The notes under the pieces: generated by a model
What the model was told of the DNA's origin: nothing
Database searches by the model: none
Seen by the model: only the letters and a program-made list of their open reading frames with translations
Part shown: piece by piece, positions 25,691-34,469 of the stretch
Layout of the letters: every line of letters starts with the position of its first letter
Numbering within the stretch: position 1 is the stretch's first letter
Position numbers and translations under genes: made by a program
From: Chthonomonas calidirosea T49
GTDB taxonomy: Bacteria > Armatimonadota > Chthonomonadetes > Chthonomonadales > Chthonomonadaceae
Length of the DNA: 64,000 bases
NCBI RefSeq assembly: GCF_000427095.1
Contig: NC_021487.1
Coordinates: 2,775,241 to 2,839,240 of the forward strand
Direction of reading: 5' to 3'

Positions 25691-25915
25691 CGCGATAAAT
25701 CCTGTTTCGTTCCCTTTCTCATATTATCCATCAAAAATACGCCCCGAAGCACGCGCAGTTTTGCGAGAAAGCGATCTCTATGGGCAAAAACCGGTAGATA
25801 TTCTATGAGGATCTTAGGTTCTCTTTGATTTTCTCATCATGCTGTAGCAGGAGGGTGGTGTTTAGAGGAGGAGGTATAATTTCTCAGATTAGTCAACATT
25901 TCGAGGAAGCCTACT

Positions 25916-27046
25916 GTGTCCGAACCACGTTCTGCTATAGCACACCCACTGAGAGTAGCTGAAAATATTGCTCACCTCGTGCCTTATGTACCTGGGAAGC
26001 CCATCGAGGAGGTTCAGAGAGAGCTCGGCATCCAAGAGGTGGTTAAGCTTGCCAGCAACGAAAACCCCTTAGGGCCTTCGCCCAAAGCTCTCGAGGCCAT
26101 CGCCCAGATGGCGCCAAAGCTGCACCTCTACCCCGATATCTCTTCCCGTACCCTGCGTCTAGCTCTTGCCAAAAAACTGGACATAGCTCCCGAATCGCTC
26201 GTTTTTGGCAACGGCTCCGACGACATCATCCATCTTTTAGGGGTCACCTTTTTAGAGCCTGGTGATGAGGTGATCCAGGCCGATCCCTCTTTCGTGCGTT
26301 ACGAGGCGGCCGCTGTGCTCAACAAGGCGCTCTGTCATAAAGTGCCTTTGACACCCGATTGGGGGTACGACCTCGAAGCGTTGCTGAGGGCTGTAACTTC
26401 ACGTACCCGCTTGGTATTTATCGCCAATCCAAACAACCCCACGGGAACTATCTTGAGCCGATCTGGGATTGAGGCGCTGTTGGACCGTCTGCCCGAGCAG
26501 GCTATCTTGGTGCTAGATGAGGCCTACTATGAGTATGCCACCGGCTTGCCAGAGTATCCGGAGTGTCTCGATTTCGTGCGTAACGAGCGGAATGTGGTGT
26601 TGTTGCGCACTTTCAGCAAGGCCTACGGTTTGGCGGGGCTGCGCATCGGTTATGGGATCATGCGCCCAGAGATCGCCGGCTGGCTTGAGCGCACGCGGGA
26701 GCCTTTTAACGTGAACCTGCTGGCGCAGACGGCAGCAGCAGCTGCTTTAGAGGATGAAGCCTTCGTGGCTCAGACGGTGGCTGTAAACGAGGAGGGGAAA
26801 CGAACGCTCTACGCTGCTTTTGAGCATCTCGGGCTTGACTATACTCCTACCTACGGCAACTTCATCTTTGTGCAGGTTGGGCGCGATGGGCGGGCGGTGG
26901 CCGATGCTCTGCTACGGCGAGGGGTCATCGTTCGCTTCAGCCCTGACTTCAAGAGTCAAACCCATCTGCGCGTCTCCATTGGGACGCCCGCACAAAACGC
27001 CCGGTTTTTGGAGGCTCTACCCGAAGCCCTGGCGGAAATAAAATAG
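25916..27046 (+). CDS. hisC: Histidinol-phosphate aminotransferase
   Basis: A 376-aa fold-type I PLP enzyme that transaminates imidazole acetol phosphate to histidinol phosphate. Motifs are KLASNENPLGPSPKALEAI, LVFGNGSDDIIHLL, the cofactor Asp/Tyr region FIANPNNPTGTILS and LVLDEAYYEYA, the Schiff-base lysine in LLRTFSKAYGLAGLRIGYGI, and VRFSPDFKSQTHLRVSIG near the end. The start is GTG at 25916, with GAGGAAG upstream. A TATAAT (25875-25880) lies ahead but without a clear -35. No other his gene is near. Confidence 0.92.
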   Translation: MSEPRSAIAHPLRVAENIAHLVPYVPGKPIEEVQRELGIQEVVKLASNENPLGPSPKALEAIAQMAPKLHLYPDISSRTLRLALAKKLDIAPESLVFGNGSDDIIHLLGVTFLEPGDEVIQADPSFVRYEAAAVLNKALCHKVPLTPDWGYDLEALLRAVTSRTRLVFIANPNNPTGTILSRSGIEALLDRLPEQAILVLDEAYYEYATGLPEYPECLDFVRNERNVVLLRTFSKAYGLAGLRIGYGIMRPEIAGWLERTREPFNVNLLAQTAAAAALEDEAFVAQTVAVNEEGKRTLYAAFEHLGLDYTPTYGNFIFVQVGRDGRAVADALLRRGVIVRFSPDFKSQTHLRVSIGTPAQNARFLEALPEALAEIK

Positions 27047-27150
27047 TACACATTGAGATATAGCTGGCATGAACAAGCGATTGGTGGCTAGCTTTGCAAA
27101 AAAGATCAAAGTTGGGAACTTTTTGTCATGAACATGGAGTATAATAAGGT

Positions 27151-27238
27151 ACGAGCAGTTCGATCGCGATCCCTGCAGAAGTTCTGCGGGTTGCGACCTC
27201 CTTTCTTTCCCGATGCCGAAAGGCATCGGGCTTTTTTT
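27151..27238 (+). ncRNA. Candidate small structured RNA with anti-Shine-Dalgarno segment
   Basis: A TATAAT (27140-27145, no convincing -35) is followed by two strong structures. Hairpin 1 at about 27162-27196 has the stem TCGCGA-CCC-GCAGA paired with TCTGC-GGG-TTGCGA and a three-base loop. The terminator hairpin at 27209-27230 carries a T7 tail. Between them lies ACCTCCTTTCT starting at 27196, identical to the 3' tail of 16S rRNA that base-pairs with Shine-Dalgarno sites. There is no reading frame. It could be an independent sRNA or a transcription attenuator ahead of the DUF429 gene, whose ATG follows the T-tract by ten bases. Confidence 0.5.
27209..27238 (+). terminator. Strong intrinsic terminator
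   Basis: A nine-bp GC-rich stem CCCGATGCC / GGCATCGGG with a stable GAAA tetraloop is followed by CTTTTTTT. This is a textbook Rho-independent terminator on the plus strand. It would end either the hisC transcript or the small RNA described above. It lies only ten bases before the DUF429 start codon, so that gene needs read-through or another promoter. Confidence 0.9.
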
Positions 27239-27248
27239 GTGAGCTACC

Positions 27249-28043
27249 ATGCGATTTGTAGGGATTGACCTTGCATGGGGAGATCGCAACACGAGCGCTG
27301 TGGTTGTGTTAGAACCTCGCGATGCCTCCTATGAAACGCTGCAAACGCTAGAATGGCACGACGCTCTGGGTTCAAATGAGGAGATCGTGCGCTTCGTGGG
27401 TTCTATTGATAAAGGGGCTGGCCTGCTTATTGGGGTTGATGCTCCTCTTATCGTCCCCAATATCCACGGAGAGCGCCCTTGCGAAACCCAACTACGACGC
27501 TGTTTCGGTCGTTACGAGGCCGGTCCTCTTCCGGTCAATCAGCGCATCTGTGGAGGGCGTTTGCGGGGTGAGGGGCTTCTGCACCTGCTGCGCACGACGC
27601 TCGGGACGACGCCCGAGTATCGGTTCCCACCGCTTGAGCCCACGGTTCGACGTTGTTTAGAGGTGTTTCCGCGTAGCGCGCAGTGCGCCCTCTTTCATCT
27701 CAAACGCTCCTTGAAGTATAAAGCTAAATCGGGGCGCTCACTGCAAAGCCGTTTGGCGGAGTATGCGCGCTATGCGACTCTGCTGGAATCGTTAGAAACA
27801 GCGCGGCCCTCTCTTTTGCCACCGTCCTGGCTTTCGGAGGTACCGAAGAGGTACGGGCGCGAGCTAAAACGTTACGAGGATCGGCTCGACGCCCTTTTGT
27901 GCGCCTACGTGGTGGCCACCTACTGGCATTACGGCGAGGGCGAGCATTGTTGCGTGGTAGGCGATAGTCGGCATGGCTACATTCTTACTCCGGTAACGCC
28001 TGAGCTGGCGATCTGTCTTCGAAAAGGGGCAGCCCAGGCGTAG
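27249..28043 (+). CDS. DUF429 family protein (predicted RNase H-like fold)
   Basis: A 264-aa protein starting MRFVGIDLAWG, the acidic first strand typical of DUF429, followed by LLIGVDAPLIVPN (second Asp), RPCETQLRRCFGRYEAGPLP and LEVFPRSAQ. A closing YEDRLDALLCAYVVATYWHY supplies a further Asp. DUF429 is predicted to have an RNase H-like fold with metal-binding acids; its biochemical role is not known. No Shine-Dalgarno precedes the ATG, which sits next to a terminator, so expression may be controlled by read-through. Confidence 0.8.
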   Translation: MRFVGIDLAWGDRNTSAVVVLEPRDASYETLQTLEWHDALGSNEEIVRFVGSIDKGAGLLIGVDAPLIVPNIHGERPCETQLRRCFGRYEAGPLPVNQRICGGRLRGEGLLHLLRTTLGTTPEYRFPPLEPTVRRCLEVFPRSAQCALFHLKRSLKYKAKSGRSLQSRLAEYARYATLLESLETARPSLLPPSWLSEVPKRYGRELKRYEDRLDALLCAYVVATYWHYGEGEHCCVVGDSRHGYILTPVTPELAICLRKGAAQA

Positions 28044-28064
28044 AGTCGAACGGCCGATTTTTTA

Positions 28065-28089
28065 GGGAAGCTTGCAGGGCAAGCTTCCC
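28065..28089. repeat. Inverted repeat between convergent genes
   Basis: A perfect 11-bp stem GGGAAGCTTGC / GCAAGCTTCCC with a three-base loop sits between the DUF429 gene (plus) and the GH15 gene (minus). Neither strand has a U-tract on the correct side, so it is not a standard terminator, though it may still stabilise or delimit both transcripts. Confidence 0.55.
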
Positions 28090-28164
28090 TCACTTGTCTC
28101 GTTTCCCTTTCCTTGAGACACAAACGTTGCTCTGATGTGGTGAAGATATTCGCTTTGCGAAGCG

Positions 28165-30150
28165 CTAAGCTGCAACGCCGATTCGATCCTCCTGATGCAA
28201 AAGCTGTCGGTACTTGTCGCGTAACTGGCAAACGGTGGAGATGAAGGTGGCGTGTGACCAGGTGAGCGGCGAGACGGATAACGGAGCGCCGGTGAAGGGA
28301 TGGATCTGTTCCGCCATAATGCCCGAGGGCAACGCATGACGGATGCACCATCGCAAAAGCGATTCGGCCTCTTGCAGCTCGCCGAGGCTTTGGGCGCGCA
28401 CTATGCGCCACTGGGCGAGCCACAAAGTGCACAAGAACCAGGGGTTGCCGGGGACGCTGGCTATATCGTCGGAGCAACGATAGTAGTAGTCGCCTTCGTA
28501 GCGCGCGATGCCGCCCACTTCCGTGCGAACCTGAAGTTTCGCCTCCAGCTGCTCCATAGTAGAGATAAGTCGAGGATCGTCGGGTGCTAAGAACCGAAAG
28601 AGAAACAGGCCAGCGAGGCTGGCGTCCATTGTGAGGTCGGGAACGATCTGGCCTTCCTCCACACGTATGGTTCGCAGAAAGCGGTTCTGGCTTGCACAGT
28701 AAAGATAGCGAAGTGCAGCCTCATGAATCTCCTCGGCAACGCGCCGATATCGTCGTGCGCGCTCCTTGTCGCCAAAGATGCCTGCAAATCGGGAAGCCGC
28801 TAAAAGCCCGGCCCAAACCGAGGCGACCGTAAAGGTGTGGATGCCACGCCTCTCTTCCCACAAGTCCCAACACATGTCGGGCAGGCCGGTATGCGGATCG
28901 CGAAAGGCCGCTAGGAAGTCAGCTGCCGGTTGAATCATGTCACGATATACCGTGCGCAGGTAGTCCACATCGCACAGTCGGTCGAAATGCTCGCCCAAGG
29001 CAAACAGTACCAGAGCCGTCTCATCCTCTTGAATGGGCAGTTGCAGGTGTCCAGTGCGGTCAGCCCACGGGTGCCAGGAGGAGCCGACGCTGCCGTCTGG
29101 GTTGTATTTGTGCCAAAAATAGCCTTTTGGGTCTATAATCTGCGAGCAGAAGGTAAAGAAGCGACGCGTGGTCTCGTGATAGCCGGCGAGGTCCATGGCG
29201 TAGGCTACAAGGGCGCCATCTCTAGGCCACATATAGGAGTAGGAATCGCGGCTATATTGCAGTACATCCGAATCGTTGGCTGCAATAATGGCCCCTCGGT
29301 TGTCTATCTGGGTGCGAAGCACCAGCAGGCAGCGGTGGTAGAACCGCAAAATATCGTCTGGCATCTCAAAAGGCGTGTCGCCCTTTGTAACCCAAAAGTG
29401 CCAGTAGGTACGTACGCGCTGCAAGATGGTTTCAGGGCCTATCTCACGAATTTCGTGATCAAGACGGCTTACCTCGGCGAGGTCGCGACCGGCGCATATC
29501 CAGCTATAGACCACAGCCTTGTCGGCCACGCGCACCATCACGCGACCCACCGAATCCACGCTGCCTTGCGCAATGGGGTTGCGCGAAAGGGAGCCGTCTT
29601 CGGCATCGCGCCAGGTGCCCTGGGCCTTGTGATGGCCGATAATGCCTACCGCATAGCTTGAGAGCCCCCAGTCTCTGCCGTTGGTTCCGCTGATCAGAAA
29701 CCAATGGCGGCCCTTGTAGTGCAAAATGGCACGATGGATAGGGTCGTAGTAGGCCGTATCGCCCTCCCGTGAGCCGCTGATATTAAGGTCATGATGCCAA
29801 AATAGGCGCACATCCCGTTCGCCCCCTAACAGATTATGAATCTCTACCCGCCGCAGAAGGATGTCGGCGTTGCAGTCCACACAATCTTGACAGATCAGAC
29901 GCAAGCCCATGCCCTGATGGAGCAGGTGCACTTCGGTAACCAGAGTGTCTTCCTCGTAACGCAGCTGGCGTTCCCAACCGTCATCGCATACCCACGACAT
30001 CTGTCCGTCGCACCACACTCCGAATCGGCAAGGGTAGCCCATGGTGTGGTTGTATTGCCCGACATAAGGATAGAAAAGCTCCCTTAAGTTATAGCGGTCA
30101 TCGAAGGCGACCAGCAGATTTCCATTGCAGATCGGTATGTCGCGTGGCAT
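28165..30150 (-). CDS. Glycoside hydrolase family 15 protein (glucoamylase/trehalase-like)
   Basis: A 661-aa protein without a signal peptide. The N-terminal beta-sandwich (about 1-270) begins DIPICNGNLLVAFDDRYNLR and contains FYPYVGQYNHTMG. The (alpha/alpha)6 barrel has the GH15 signatures SYSYMWPRDGALVAYAMDLA and DLWEERRGIHTFTVASVWAG, with the catalytic acid Glu in the second block. The late segment LTWSHATFISTVCQL is also typical. GH15 enzymes release glucose from alpha-glucans or trehalose; being cytoplasmic, this one may act on storage glycogen or maltodextrin. Exact specificity is unknown. A GGAG ribosome site precedes the ATG. Confidence 0.9.
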   Translation of the reverse strand: MPRDIPICNGNLLVAFDDRYNLRELFYPYVGQYNHTMGYPCRFGVWCDGQMSWVCDDGWERQLRYEEDTLVTEVHLLHQGMGLRLICQDCVDCNADILLRRVEIHNLLGGERDVRLFWHHDLNISGSREGDTAYYDPIHRAILHYKGRHWFLISGTNGRDWGLSSYAVGIIGHHKAQGTWRDAEDGSLSRNPIAQGSVDSVGRVMVRVADKAVVYSWICAGRDLAEVSRLDHEIREIGPETILQRVRTYWHFWVTKGDTPFEMPDDILRFYHRCLLVLRTQIDNRGAIIAANDSDVLQYSRDSYSYMWPRDGALVAYAMDLAGYHETTRRFFTFCSQIIDPKGYFWHKYNPDGSVGSSWHPWADRTGHLQLPIQEDETALVLFALGEHFDRLCDVDYLRTVYRDMIQPAADFLAAFRDPHTGLPDMCWDLWEERRGIHTFTVASVWAGLLAASRFAGIFGDKERARRYRRVAEEIHEAALRYLYCASQNRFLRTIRVEEGQIVPDLTMDASLAGLFLFRFLAPDDPRLISTMEQLEAKLQVRTEVGGIARYEGDYYYRCSDDIASVPGNPWFLCTLWLAQWRIVRAQSLGELQEAESLLRWCIRHALPSGIMAEQIHPFTGAPLSVSPLTWSHATFISTVCQLRDKYRQLLHQEDRIGVAA

Positions 30151-30326
30151 TATTTACACTCCATTGCGCTTTTCTTGTTATTTTTTGCTGAGGAATTATC
30201 GGTGTTCTGAGAAGAATGTTCCATATTTTCACCTAGAGTTGGGTAGAATTCTGTAGAAGAGCGGGTAGAACGCAGCAAAACGCCTATGTTGTGTTCCCCA
30301 AAGCGAGATTTTCTAAGGGAAGGCTT

Positions 30327-31649
30327 ATGAAAAAGCATGACGATGTGCGGCGGCGGCTTCTAAAAAGCACAGCGCTGGCTGCGGGTGCCGGCTTTTTAGC
30401 CGGTTCCACTTCGCACAGCGAGGCGGCGATATCGGCGGCCAATAGCGCTCATTTTGACGCTCGGCAGTTTGGGGTACGAGGTGATGGCCATCACGACGAT
30501 ACGGACGCTCTACAAAAAGCCCTCGACGCCGCGGGCAAGGTCGGCGGCGGCATCGTGAGCTTGCCCGCAGGGCAGTATCGCATTAATAGTCATCTCTCCA
30601 TCCCCGGAGGGGTTACCTTGCAAGGGACTTTTCGCGCCGCGCCCTGTGCACGTCACGATCCCTATCCTCAACTTTACGGCACCGTTCTGTTGGCCTATGC
30701 GGGTCGCGGCAAGCCCACCGATCCGCCGTTCATTCGCCTCGCCGGCCAGATGGCAGCCCTTGCTGGCGTTATCATCACCTATCCCGAATGGAAGCAGACC
30801 GATGTGCCGCCCGTTCCCTATCCGCCCACTGTGCTGGCCGAAGGGGGTGTGGAGGATGTGGCCATTATGGACTGCTGCTTCCTCAACACCTACGAGGCCA
30901 TTCGGCTTCAGGAAGCGCATCGGCACTACGTGCGCAACGTCTACGGCTATCCCCATTGGCGTGGCCTCTATGTGGATGCTTGCTACGACATTGGGCGCGT
31001 GGAGAACTGCCACTTCTGGCCTTTCGGCGTCAGCTTCGATCCCAAAGACCCCTTCTGTCAGTGGGTCAACACCAATGCCGTCGCCTTCGAGTTTGCACGT
31101 ACCGATTGGCAGTATGTATTAAACACCTTCTGTTTTGGTTATGGCGTCGGTTACAAGTTCTCCGAATCGAAGGCCGGCGCTTGCAACGGCAACTCTTTGG
31201 GCATAGGTTCCGACTCCTGCGAGCGCGATATTTTGGTGGAACAGGCTCAGCCCTACGGCCTGCTCATCAACAATGGCGAGTTTGTGGGGCGCTGGACGAG
31301 CACGTCGGCCGTGTGCGTGGAGATAGGTGAGAAGGTCTCCTCCAAAGTGAGCCTAAGTAACTGTGCTTTCTGGGGGCCCATTGAACGAATCGTCTGGCAG
31401 CGCGGCCCTAACGCCCAGTTCACCGCCTCTGCCTGCCATTTTGTGGACTGGACTTCTACCGCTCTCCAGATCGATGCAGGTAAAGTGATCGTGCAAGGCT
31501 GCACCTTCATGCAGCCTAAAACCGCCGCCATTATTGGGGAGCAGGTGAAGTCCGCTATCTTCATTGGCAACCAGGCCAACGGTGGGCTTATTGTGGATAA
31601 TCGGGCGGGCAATCGAACCCAGCTTGGCTTTAACGAGCAGCCCACCTGA
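30327..31649 (+). CDS. Tat-exported right-handed beta-helix protein (pectate lyase 3-like)
   Basis: About 440 aa. The N-terminus carries a twin-arginine signal (RRRLLKSTALAAGAGFLAGS). The mature part starts ARQFGVRGDGHHDDTDALQK, the hallmark of the pectate-lyase-3/GH28-related beta-helix family, followed by GGGIVSLPAGQYRI and several coils rich in N-G-C turns. These proteins bind or cleave polysaccharides; the substrate here is unknown. The start at 30327 follows GGGAAGG; the longer frame adds twelve residues before the Tat motif. The gene is divergent from GH15. Confidence 0.85.
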   Translation: MKKHDDVRRRLLKSTALAAGAGFLAGSTSHSEAAISAANSAHFDARQFGVRGDGHHDDTDALQKALDAAGKVGGGIVSLPAGQYRINSHLSIPGGVTLQGTFRAAPCARHDPYPQLYGTVLLAYAGRGKPTDPPFIRLAGQMAALAGVIITYPEWKQTDVPPVPYPPTVLAEGGVEDVAIMDCCFLNTYEAIRLQEAHRHYVRNVYGYPHWRGLYVDACYDIGRVENCHFWPFGVSFDPKDPFCQWVNTNAVAFEFARTDWQYVLNTFCFGYGVGYKFSESKAGACNGNSLGIGSDSCERDILVEQAQPYGLLINNGEFVGRWTSTSAVCVEIGEKVSSKVSLSNCAFWGPIERIVWQRGPNAQFTASACHFVDWTSTALQIDAGKVIVQGCTFMQPKTAAIIGEQVKSAIFIGNQANGGLIVDNRAGNRTQLGFNEQPT

Positions 31650-31702
31650 CGAAAGATCGCACGGTTGTTGCGGTAGTATATGGGAGGAGGGAGCCAAGAA
31701 CG

Positions 31703-32116
31703 GTGTTTCGTGGGACAGCCGTACTTCTTATCCTCTGTTTCCTGGTCAGCGAGGTGTGGGGCCTTCGCCTTGAGCAGTGCTCTGTGCGTCGTACTCCCAC
31801 TCGTACCGTCTCTTGCGATATGCCCTGCTGCCGAACAGCGCTTGCTAAGGGAAAGATGTGCTGCTGTTGCTGCCCTAAAGCGCAAAAAGGATACGCCTTC
31901 TGCCCTTGTCTGCATGCGTCGTCGGCTAGACAACATGCCCTCCTGCTTTCAGTTAACCAGAAGCTTCCCCTCCTGCCCCCAACACGCTTTGTGGTATCGG
32001 TCCCTATAGAGGGAACCTATCTAAGTTCTAGGGTGCAGCCTTTGTGGCCTCCCTCTTTCGTCTATTCGCCATCGCCTCCGCCTCCTCGATCGATCTCTTC
32101 ATCTCTTTTGGCATAG
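31703..32116 (+). CDS. Small cysteine-rich secreted protein
   Basis: A 137-aa product starting with GTG, preceded by GGGAGGAGGGAG. A hydrophobic leader (GTAVLLILCFLVSEVWG) is followed by a Cys-rich block: SCDMPCCRTALAKGKMCCCC and then CPKAQKGYAFCPCLH. The C-terminal half has no cysteines and is Pro/Ser-rich. The five consecutive cysteines are striking and suggest metal binding or extensive disulfides. No family is recognised. It lies between the beta-helix protein and a pseudopilin, both exported. Confidence 0.55.
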   Translation: MFRGTAVLLILCFLVSEVWGLRLEQCSVRRTPTRTVSCDMPCCRTALAKGKMCCCCCPKAQKGYAFCPCLHASSARQHALLLSVNQKLPLLPPTRFVVSVPIEGTYLSSRVQPLWPPSFVYSPSPPPPRSISSSLLA

Positions 32117-32190
32117 ATGCTCCTCTGAAGTTCTTTTGTGCTTCGGAGAGCTGTGAAGAGATAACGATCTTTTGAGGAGGTAAGTTTTTT

Positions 32191-32934
32191 ATGGTCAAAC
32201 GCACGCGAGCGTTCACGCTTATCGAGTTACTTGTCGTGATAGCGATAATCGCGATACTTGCAGCCATTCTCTTCCCTGTCTTCGCACAGGCCAGAGAGAA
32301 GGCGCGCGCTATCGCCTGTCTGTCCAACTGCAGGCAGATCGGGTTGGCGCTCTCGATGTATCTACAGGATTGGGATGAGAAGTTCCCACAGGAGCATCCT
32401 ACTACGAGCAACCCGGTTGTGGACGACAGTCAGGGGCAGTTAGAGACAATAGACTACGGTTCACCGTTCGATAAGATTCTGCCCTACGTTAGCGGACACG
32501 ATTCCAACAAGGTGGGCATCTACATATGTCCGTCGGATCCGGATCCTCATGGGCAGTCGCTTTTGGATGCCAATGGCAACTGTAAAAACACCGATCCGCC
32601 TGCACCACCGCCGGGGGCGCTCACCAGTTACGTGCTCAACGCCTACTATCTTTTCGGTGCCACCTTGGCGCAACTGCCGGACCCGTCGCGTTCCATCTAT
32701 ATTAGTGAGCGGCGCGACACGTTTTGTGACGTTCACTACCATCCCTGGTTAGGTGAGATACTTGCACCCAATGGGCCTAACGATCCGATCAATCCGATCG
32801 CTATTGCCTACAATCGGCATAACGGGGGAAGTAACTTTGTCTATGCCGATGGCCATGCAAAGTGGCACCGTTTCGAGGACACCATACGTCCTTTTGAAGG
32901 GCATGAGCTCTACGGTGAGCATCAGGCGTTTTAA
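32191..32934 (+). CDS. Pseudopilin-like protein with C-terminal ADGH motif
   Basis: A 247-aa protein. The prepilin motif [20 protein letters not shown] (about 7-26) is followed by [20 protein letters not shown] and [20 protein letters not shown]. It ends with [18 protein letters not shown], the H-x9-DG-type closing motif of this family. The segment [12 protein letters not shown] is a strong hallmark of Armatimonadetes/Planctomycetes pseudopilins. A GAGGAGG ribosome site precedes the ATG by about ten bases. It is probably an envelope or secretion-associated minor pilin; its partner machinery is not in the window. Confidence 0.9.
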   Translation: MVKRTRAFTLIELLVVIAIIAILAAILFPVFAQAREKARAIACLSNCRQIGLALSMYLQDWDEKFPQEHPTTSNPVVDDSQGQLETIDYGSPFDKILPYVSGHDSNKVGIYICPSDPDPHGQSLLDANGNCKNTDPPAPPPGALTSYVLNAYYLFGATLAQLPDPSRSIYISERRDTFCDVHYHPWLGEILAPNGPNDPINPIAIAYNRHNGGSNFVYADGHAKWHRFEDTIRPFEGHELYGEHQAF

Positions 32935-32958
32935 TGCAGAATAGGCTGTAGGTAGCAC

Positions 32959-32992
32959 TGCGCCTCTACCTCGTTTGCAAGGTAGAGGCGCA
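32959..32992. terminator. Hairpin between convergent pseudopilin and dnaN genes
   Basis: A perfect 13-bp stem TGCGCCTCTACCT / AGGTAGAGGCGCA with an eight-base loop sits in the intergenic region between converging genes. No U-tract follows on either strand. The position suggests bidirectional transcript end formation. Confidence 0.5.
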
Positions 32993-33036
32993 CGACCGTC
33001 CTTCACGTCTACAAATAGGGCCCTCGAGGGGATCGC

Positions 33037-34218
33037 CTAGACGATCTGCATCGGCATCAGCACGCAGAGATAATCGAGATCAAACCCGCTGTTCTCTTCT
33101 TCTTCCACCTGTGCAATGGGGCGGATGACCCCCGGCTTCAGTGGCTCGGTGAGGTCGAGCGTAACGCCCTCCTCCTCAATCACCGAGAGCACATCGAGAA
33201 GGTAGCGGGCATTGAAAGCCACCTCCACATCATCGCCCTCTCGTAGCACCTCGAGCTCCTCATAAGCGCTGCCGACGATCTGGTTTTCCGCGGTCAGCAC
33301 AAGCTTGTCCTCATCGGTGCGTAGAATGATGCGATGGGCGCTGGCGCTGTCTCGCGCGACGATGGAGGCGCGTTTCACCGCCTGAAGGAAGGGCTGAGTT
33401 GGAATGGAGAGGCGGCGGCGGTACTCTGTGGGAATGACGCGCTGATAGGGCGGGAACTGGCCCTCGATGAGGCGCGAGACGATCTGCACATCGTCCTCTC
33501 CAGGCAGCAGGAAGCGGACCTGGTTGGAGGAGATGGTAACGTTGACGTCACCCTCACTATCGGTAAGAAGACGCAGAAGCTCGTTCATGGTGCGTGAGGG
33601 CACCACAGCGTTCTGGGTTCCGCGCACGTTGTTGAGGGCCACCGTACAGAGGGCAAGACGATGGGTGTCGGTGGAGACTAGATGCAGTGCGTTCTCCTCA
33701 ACCACCATAAGAATGCCGGTAAGGATGGCGCGTCCTTCATCGGAGGAGACGGCGAAAATGGTTTTTCGGATCATCTCTTTGAGAACGGCTTGCGGCACGG
33801 TAAAGGAGACGGCATCGGCCACCTCCGGCAGCTGAGGATACTCCTCGGCAGGAAGGCCGAGGATTTTGTAGTCGGATCGCTCGCAGTGGAGGCGCACGGT
33901 GTGGCTGCGATCGACGGAGAGGGCCACATCGCTCTTATCGGGCAGGTTGCCAAGCACCTCCGCCAAGGTACGTGCCGGTGCGGTTAGCGCCCCAGGCTCT
34001 TGCACGGTGGCCGCGACACGGCAGGAGATGCCCAACTCCAGGTCTGTGGCCACAAGGCGCAGACCGCCCTCCTCCGAACGAATAAGGATGTGGCTGAGGA
34101 TGGGCAAGGGACTGCGGCCGCTCACCGCATGTGCGACGGCCTGCACAGCGGAAAAAAGATCTTTACGAGGGCAGATAGCCTTCAAGCTGCTGTTGGTTTC
34201 GATGGGTGTGGTTACCAT
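33037..34218 (-). CDS. dnaN: DNA polymerase III subunit beta (sliding clamp)
   Basis: The 393-aa processivity clamp that tethers DNA polymerase III to DNA and binds clamp-interacting partners. Three clamp domains are visible: AVQAVAHAVSGRSPLPILSH at the start of domain 1, RAILTGILMVVEENALHLVS and TDTHRLALCTV in domain 2, and ISRLIEGQFPPYQRVIP-type linker before domain 3. The conserved C-terminus ends YLCVLMPMQIV (the usual VMPM-R motif is MPMQ here). No dnaA, recF or gyrB is adjacent, so the usual origin cluster is not conserved. Confidence 0.95.
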   Translation of the reverse strand: MVTTPIETNSSLKAICPRKDLFSAVQAVAHAVSGRSPLPILSHILIRSEEGGLRLVATDLELGISCRVAATVQEPGALTAPARTLAEVLGNLPDKSDVALSVDRSHTVRLHCERSDYKILGLPAEEYPQLPEVADAVSFTVPQAVLKEMIRKTIFAVSSDEGRAILTGILMVVEENALHLVSTDTHRLALCTVALNNVRGTQNAVVPSRTMNELLRLLTDSEGDVNVTISSNQVRFLLPGEDDVQIVSRLIEGQFPPYQRVIPTEYRRRLSIPTQPFLQAVKRASIVARDSASAHRIILRTDEDKLVLTAENQIVGSAYEELEVLREGDDVEVAFNARYLLDVLSVIEEEGVTLDLTEPLKPGVIRPIAQVEEEENSGFDLDYLCVLMPMQIV

Positions 34219-34296
34219 GAGGTTTCCCTTTCTCGTTGTGAGGTTTCGTAGAAAAGGACGGGCGGGAGGACGAAAAAGTGTCGCATGGATTTTGCT

Positions 34297-34355
34297 AATT
34301 TTTGCCTAATTTGGCTATAAAAAGAAATTTTTTCAAATTTTTGCCCAATTGGCTA
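34297..34355. repeat. Two copies of a palindrome-containing motif upstream of dnaN
   Basis: AATTTTTGCCTAATTTGGCTA (34297-34317, written here as a 21-base unit in 20+1) and AATTTTTGCCCAATTGGCTA (34336-34355) are near-identical direct repeats, each with a partial CCAATTGG-type palindrome at its core. They lie in an AT-rich segment between dnaN (minus) and the 76-aa gene (plus). They look like paired operator sites for a dimeric regulator, or part of an origin-like region. Confidence 0.45.
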
Positions 34356-34469
34356 CTTTTATGGCTCGAATCGGGTAATAATATATAGGGGAAGCGTTCT
34401 CTGCAACTGGAGCGCCTCCTGCGAACATCAACCGAGATGCTCGCGTGAACGGAAGGAGACATAAAACGG

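Noticed and set aside
28065-28089. GGGAAGCTTGC inverted repeat as an intrinsic terminator
   Set aside because: The T-run lies upstream on the plus strand and reads as A-run on the minus strand downstream of the stem, so neither direction has the required U-tract. Reported only as an inverted repeat.
28930-29661. Plus-strand frame of about 240 codons opposite the GH15 gene
   Set aside because: It is antisense to a conserved glycoside hydrolase and has no motif or ribosome site of its own.
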